Assembly (NCBI GenBank): GCA_028565635.1
Contig: JAOXYB010027413.1
Location: 1-15,519, forward strand
Direction of reading: 5' to 3'
DNA: 15,519 bases
From: Phoronis ovalis
Lineage: Eukaryota > Phoronida > Phoronidae
Shown here: positions 1-15,519 of the stretch, piece by piece
Layout of the letters: the number at the start of each line of letters is the position of its first letter
Numbering within the stretch: the stretch's first letter is position 1
Notes under the pieces: generated by a model
What the model was told of the DNA's origin: nothing
Database searches by the model: none
Seen by the model: the letters and a program-made list of their open reading frames with translations, nothing else
Translations under genes and position numbers: made by a program

Positions 1-77
1 GCTACCAAAACCTAAAATTTTGGATTGGGTTCCGCGGCACATCCCCGTAGTCAAAAAACCTTGAGTACCCCCCCGGG
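1..77 (-). mobile_element. End of a CCCGGG-capped DNA element (truncated by window)
   Basis: Read on the minus strand, the sequence starts at 77 with CCCGGGGGGG and continues to the window edge. It matches the right-edge copy at 15375-15452 almost base for base. The two differ by one A in an A-run and three substitutions near the inner end. By the polarity of the three complete elements in this window, the CCCGGG cap is the outermost part. This is therefore the right end of an element lying outside the window to the left. The body and the other end are not visible, so the target duplication cannot be checked. Confidence 0.75.
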
Positions 78-466
78 GTCACGGTGCCCCCCCACGCGAG
101 ACCCGTGTCATTTCCCGTCAATGTCAACAAACACACCCCACACATAACCCGACATTATCTAAAATCTATTAAAATCACTGGTTAGATTCAGTTTGATGCT
201 AAAGATAGCCCCCGACACGGTACAGCTGTGACACGAAGACGAGTTTCGGGGGGGAGGGATAAAATAAAAGTGATCAACAAGTCCGTCAACTAACACGTAC
301 GGCCAGTCTCAAAGAATAAGGGATGAAGAAGGAAAAAATCCATATTATTACGCTATACGGACTACTTTCGGTGGATATCACCGGATATCAGATATCTAAT
401 AGTTGACTAATGCCAAGTTGCGCCGAACATATTCCGTACCTTAGTGCCATCATATTCCTATTGCTG
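78..466. other. Intergenic region without recognisable gene
   Basis: I see no coding sequence or RNA gene here. There is a C-run near 87-93, a G-run near 246-252, and three closely spaced GATATC words around 374-393. The last 8 bases (459-466) form the left target-site duplication of the next element. Confidence 0.6.
459..466. repeat. Left target-site duplication of the 467-2197 element
   Basis: TATTGCTG on the left matches TATGGCTG (2198-2205) on the right at 7 of 8 positions. Confidence 0.75.
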
Positions 467-586
467 CCCGGGGGGTCACTTATGTAAAAGGTGGGTCCAC
501 ATGAGCGAACACAGGTTTGGAAAAAAAGCCCCTAACCGCGTATATAGTCTGCTAAAAAAGCACACCTTTAAAAGACTTGTAGGTTT

Positions 587-678
587 AAAAGTGACCCTTT
601 GACATACCTCACATTTAATAAAAATCATACCCTTTGGCAGACCTGAACTGAAATCATGCCCTTTCACAGACTTTGAGT
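587..678. repeat. Left subterminal degenerate direct repeats
   Basis: Three degenerate units contain ACCCTTT or GCCCTTT, and the last two continue into a CAGAC word. They are spaced about 30-35 bp. They lie inside the left arm of the 1.73 kb element and resemble the subterminal arrays of the other CCCGGG-capped elements in spacing but not in sequence. Confidence 0.55.
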
Positions 679-1208
679 AAAAACGTAAGTTTTCAGAGAA
701 TATAATGTCTTCCAAGTTAAACGAATACATTATTTAAAGTATATATTAAATTGCAAAAAGAAACAAACTTCATACAATTTTCAATGCAATAAAAAACCTG
801 TATTAGAGACCGGTCAGAAATTAAAATTGAAGCATTGGGCATAAAAAAGTACAACCCCCCAGGACTTGCACGAAAAATTGTAACACCTCCCCTTAGATAA
901 TGCACAAAACTATGACCCCCTCTCTTCTAGAAATGAGTTTTTCATGCCCGCAGGGGGCAACTAGGGGGGTCTGGGAAAAATTTTGAAAATTTTATGTGAT
1001 TTCCTGTAATCTGGGGCATTCTTAGACTCTTTTGCCATGACACGTTGTGCCACCTTTTATAACTTCAGATTGCAACTTTTTTGAATAAATCAATGAAAAA
1101 AATCAAATTTAAGCAGTGCTTTCATGGTTAGTTATTTGGGTTTTTAGAGATCTTAATTGCTGAGAAATTGATTCCAAACTAACCAAAAACTGAGACATAT
1201 ATATTGAC

Positions 1209-1237
1209 CTGATGAAGCCACTGCGGTGAAACACGTC
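1209..1237 (+). ncRNA. Hammerhead-ribozyme-like core (possible Penelope-type remnant)
   Basis: The order CTGATGA (1209-1215), a 12-nt segment able to form a short stem (GCC with GGT around a 5-nt loop), GAAAC (1228-1232) and GTC (1235-1237) reproduces the conserved hammerhead core. A15.1/C15.2 face G16.2/U16.1 across a 2-nt loop. Very short helix III is known for the ribozymes of Penelope-like retroelements. Helix I is not convincing: bases next to the core do not pair, although TTGAC before and GTCAA after the core are complementary and CATAT/ATATG could pair further out. It could be a decayed copy or a chance match. No Penelope reverse transcriptase is visible nearby. Confidence 0.3.
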
Positions 1238-1966
1238 AAATATGAATCACCATCCGGGATCACAAGAGACCTGATCACTATCCAGGTGCATGAATACTCT
1301 ATAACCTAAATTTAAGAACTTCCAAAAAAAAGTCTACACATTTAAGGATCTGGTTTAAAAGAGAAAATGTTAACTAAAATGGTTCCGAGATTAAAAAAAA
1401 ATACCAATATTTGTAAACTTGCGGTCAAGTCAAGTCATTAAACCTGTTAAAACACAACTAGATCTTTAACTGATATACATGTACCTAGATAAAAATGTTT
1501 ATATTTATTTATTAAAATGCAAACATTCCAATTGATAGTTAATAATAATATTTGAAGTCTAATTTGTTCTACGTTTACTCTTTAGATTAATCTCTGTTCT
1601 GCAGAATTTAGTTCATGGCGCAGGCCAAAATAAAAATGCATCTTCTATGCACCCAAAAATAAAAAATGTTACTTCTCATTATTTCCTAGCTGACCTTAAC
1701 TGTCCAAAAATAAATTCGGACTGTGTCATAATTAAGTAACATTATATAGAATGCATGAAGCCAGATCATTTAGCATGAAGCAGATGTGCAATGAAGTGTA
1801 TATGATATAATTAGCTGAGTACGGCTATTAATTTGTCCAGGCCTGGCCCGACGAGGGCCCAGAAGCTAAAGGGTACATGATGTTACGTGGGACAATTTTT
1901 GGTTTTTCCTTGCACCACCCTGGGGTAATTTCTGACCAGTCCCTAAGTTTATGCTAGGTTGATTTT

Positions 1967-2060
1967 CATCTGATGGCTGAAAAATATACACTTTTTACGC
2001 ATCTGATGGTGAAAAACACCCTTTTTACGCGTCTGTAACTCGGGCTGAAAACAACATCCT
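1967..2060. repeat. Right subterminal direct repeats of the 1.73 kb element
   Basis: CATCTGATGG starts at 1967 and again at 2000, with a diverged third copy (CGTCTGTAACT) at 2030. Each unit continues into a GAAAA word, and the first two end in CTTTTTACGC. The period is 30-33 bp. Confidence 0.65.
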
Positions 2061-2197
2061 ATTTGCCAATATTTAGCCAGATACATACCCTTAACGCGGA
2101 ATGCGCGTTACGTGCTTGGTTGGAAAAAAATTACCCTTTTCACGTGATTTTTCGTTCGCGCATGTGGACCCAGGATTTGACCCATGTGCCCCCCGGG

Positions 2198-2205
2198 TAT
2201 GGCTG
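2198..2205. repeat. Right target-site duplication of the 467-2197 element
   Basis: TATGGCTG directly follows the terminal CCCGGG and pairs with the left flank at 459-466. Confidence 0.75.
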
Positions 2206-2399
2206 CCTCTCTTCTTACATTATGCGTTGTAGTTTCACGTTTATACGCTTGGTGTCGCCCGCTTTTAACACCTGTTGCAATCTTGTTATCCCGCTAGGAT
2301 TCGTTATAATTGTCATGGTTGACTGAGTGTCGATATGAGACATATAATAACAGAAACACATACCTTTAGTAATCATTTCACGCCTATCAGCCGCTTCAT

Positions 2400-2408
2400 A
2401 CCGTTACA
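2400..2408 (+). promoter_or_regulatory. Ovo-type binding site in the ovo promoter
   Basis: ACCGTTACA is an exact match to the Drosophila Ovo consensus ACNGTTACA, 40 bp upstream of the TATA-like box. Autoregulation of ovo is established in Drosophila. Use here is an inference. Myb proteins recognise an overlapping core. Confidence 0.45.
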
Positions 2409-2447
2409 TGAAAGAGAAGGGGACGTTTATTGGGAAAGTATGACAGA

Positions 2448-2455
2448 TATAAATA
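2448..2455 (+). promoter_or_regulatory. TATA-like box
   Basis: TATAAATA lies 98 bp upstream of the ovo start codon. In DNA this AT-rich such words are common, so only the position supports it. Confidence 0.35.
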
Positions 2456-2545
2456 TTGAACATTCATATTAAAAGACAAAAATAATTTTAGAAAAAAGTT
2501 TACTTTTTGTACACAATAAGTCATTGAAAAAAATATCCCAGAAAA

Positions 2546-15122
<12,577 letters not shown>

Positions 15123-15245
15123 CAGTCAGATTAGGTCGCTAGAAGTTTATGGAAACGTTTTATCCATGTTTCTATCCACAGTAAATCTGGTAGTAAATTG
15201 GGCAGTAAAGCGTATTCTTTCTAAATAAAGTTTCATTCGTTTCTT
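15123..15245 (+). other. ovo: ovo 3' UTR (approximate end)
   Basis: Short AT-rich 3' UTR between the stop codon and the expected cleavage site 15-20 bp after the polyadenylation signal. The end is an estimate. Confidence 0.6.
15224..15229 (+). terminator. Polyadenylation signal AATAAA
   Basis: Canonical AATAAA lies 102 bp after the ovo stop codon, followed by a T/GT-rich stretch (TTTCATTCGTTTCTTTGT). Confidence 0.75.
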
Positions 15246-15374
15246 TGTAAGGGGATGAGGTGCAATATGCTATTTCTGGGGCCAGGTCATAGGTCAATCA
15301 ATCATTAGTAGAATGTTATTTTATACAATTATTTATATTTATACTTATGCAGGACGTCTACTTCTGAATTCACT

Positions 15375-15519
15375 CCCGGGGGGGTACTCAAGGTTTTTTT
15401 GACTACGGGGATGTGCCGCGGAACCCAATCCAAAATTTTGGTTTGTGGTAGCAAACCCAATCCAAATTTTTTGAAATTTTAGGGTAGTAATCCAAATTTT
15501 GTGAAATATAAGGGTAGTA
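15375..15519 (+). mobile_element. End of a CCCGGG-capped element, same family as 1-77 (truncated by window)
   Basis: The end starts CCCGGGGGGGTACTCAAGG, and its first 78 bases are the near-exact inverse of 1-77. Beyond them the word AATCCAAA(A)TTTT recurs at 15427, 15459 and 15489 (period 30-32 bp), and the last two units each run into AGGGTAGTA. This is the subterminal repeat pattern of the family. The element continues to the right outside the window. Confidence 0.8.

Larger units (their letters stand above)
467..2197. mobile_element. 1.73 kb non-autonomous DNA transposon, CCCGGG-capped, 8-bp TSD
   Basis: The left end reads CCCGGGGGGTCAC and the right end, reverse-complemented, CCCGGGGGGCAC. 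Slightly further in, the 18-mer GGGTCCACATGNGCGAAC occurs inverted at 493-510 and 2154-2171. The flanks are TATTGCTG (459-466) and TATGGCTG (2198-2205), an 8-bp target duplication with one mismatch. Subterminal direct repeats occur on both sides: CCCTTT-centred units near 587-678, and CATCTGATGG-type units at 1967, 2000 and 2030. Inside I see no transposase; the open frames are short and unlike any protein I know. The imperfect duplication and diverged arms suggest an older insertion than the one at 12901. The element ends about 350 bp before the ovo start codon. Its centre (about 1050-1330) may hold nested material, including a hammerhead-like core. The superfamily is not determined. hAT, P and KDZ/Zisupton all make duplications of about this length. 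Confidence 0.85.
2206..2545 (+). promoter_or_regulatory. ovo: Putative ovo promoter and 5' UTR region
   Basis: This 340-bp stretch separates the 1.73 kb transposon from the ovo start codon. It holds an exact Ovo-type site at 2400-2408 and a TATA-like box at 2448-2455. Transcription would start near 2475-2485 if the box is used, giving a 5' UTR of roughly 65 nt. An in-frame TGA at 2525-2527 precedes the ATG, so 2546 is the first in-frame start. A non-coding upstream exon cannot be excluded. Confidence 0.5.

Noticed and set aside
476-905. Minus-strand open frames in the 1.73 kb element as a transposase remnant
   Set aside because: They are short, without catalytic or zinc-finger motifs, and overlap subterminal repeats.
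2063-2326. 87-codon + strand frame as an upstream gene
   Set aside because: It crosses the right end of the transposon and its target duplication, so it cannot be an old host coding unit.

Overview
The window looks like metazoan nuclear DNA. It is AT-rich and mostly non-coding, and it carries one split gene with canonical GT-AG introns, several short transposable elements, minisatellites and a decayed LINE. The gene is a one-to-one match to the Ovo/Ovo-like (OVOL, shavenbaby) family of C2H2 zinc-finger transcription factors. Its C-terminal sequence and repeat-rich introns suggest a lophotrochozoan, most likely a mollusc; the phylum is an inference.

The ovo gene runs on the + strand from an ATG at 2546 to a TAG at 15120-15122. 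Its four coding exons are 2546-2999, 13412-13887, 14246-14528 and 14791-15122. Intron phases are 1, 0 and 1, all joints are in frame, and the product is 514 aa. Exon 1 encodes a SNAG-type repressor peptide at the extreme N-terminus and a charged repeat-bearing linker. Exon 2 encodes a Ser/Pro/Thr-rich disordered region. Exons 3 and 4 encode the four-finger DNA-binding domain. A TATA-like box (2448) and an exact Ovo-type binding site (2400) lie just upstream. A polyadenylation signal lies at 15224. The 10.4 kb intron 1 is most of the window.

The most unusual part is a set of elements whose ends begin with the palindrome CCCGGG followed by a G-run. Three are complete: 467-2197, 11019-11403 and 12901-13253. 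Each is flanked by an 8-bp target-site duplication. Two more ends of a single family sit at the window edges (1-77 and 15375-15519) in inverted orientation. The three complete elements differ in sequence inside the cap, yet the caps, the 8-bp duplications and subterminal direct repeats spaced about 30-34 bp recur. This points to one transposition machinery acting on sequence-divergent non-autonomous elements. A further element with an 8-bp duplication but a different end lies at 6623-6889.

Intron 1 also holds minisatellites with 59-, 31-, 34-, 41- and 15-bp units. The 31-bp array repeats a near-NRF1 site nine times. A decayed LINE ORF2 C-terminus lies on the minus strand (8637-8943), with the 34-bp array directly behind its stop. 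Regulatory motifs include three exact Ovo consensus sites in the gene (one promoter, two in intron 2), a paired CACCTG/CAGGTG motif and an exact NRF1 palindrome. No second host gene was found.
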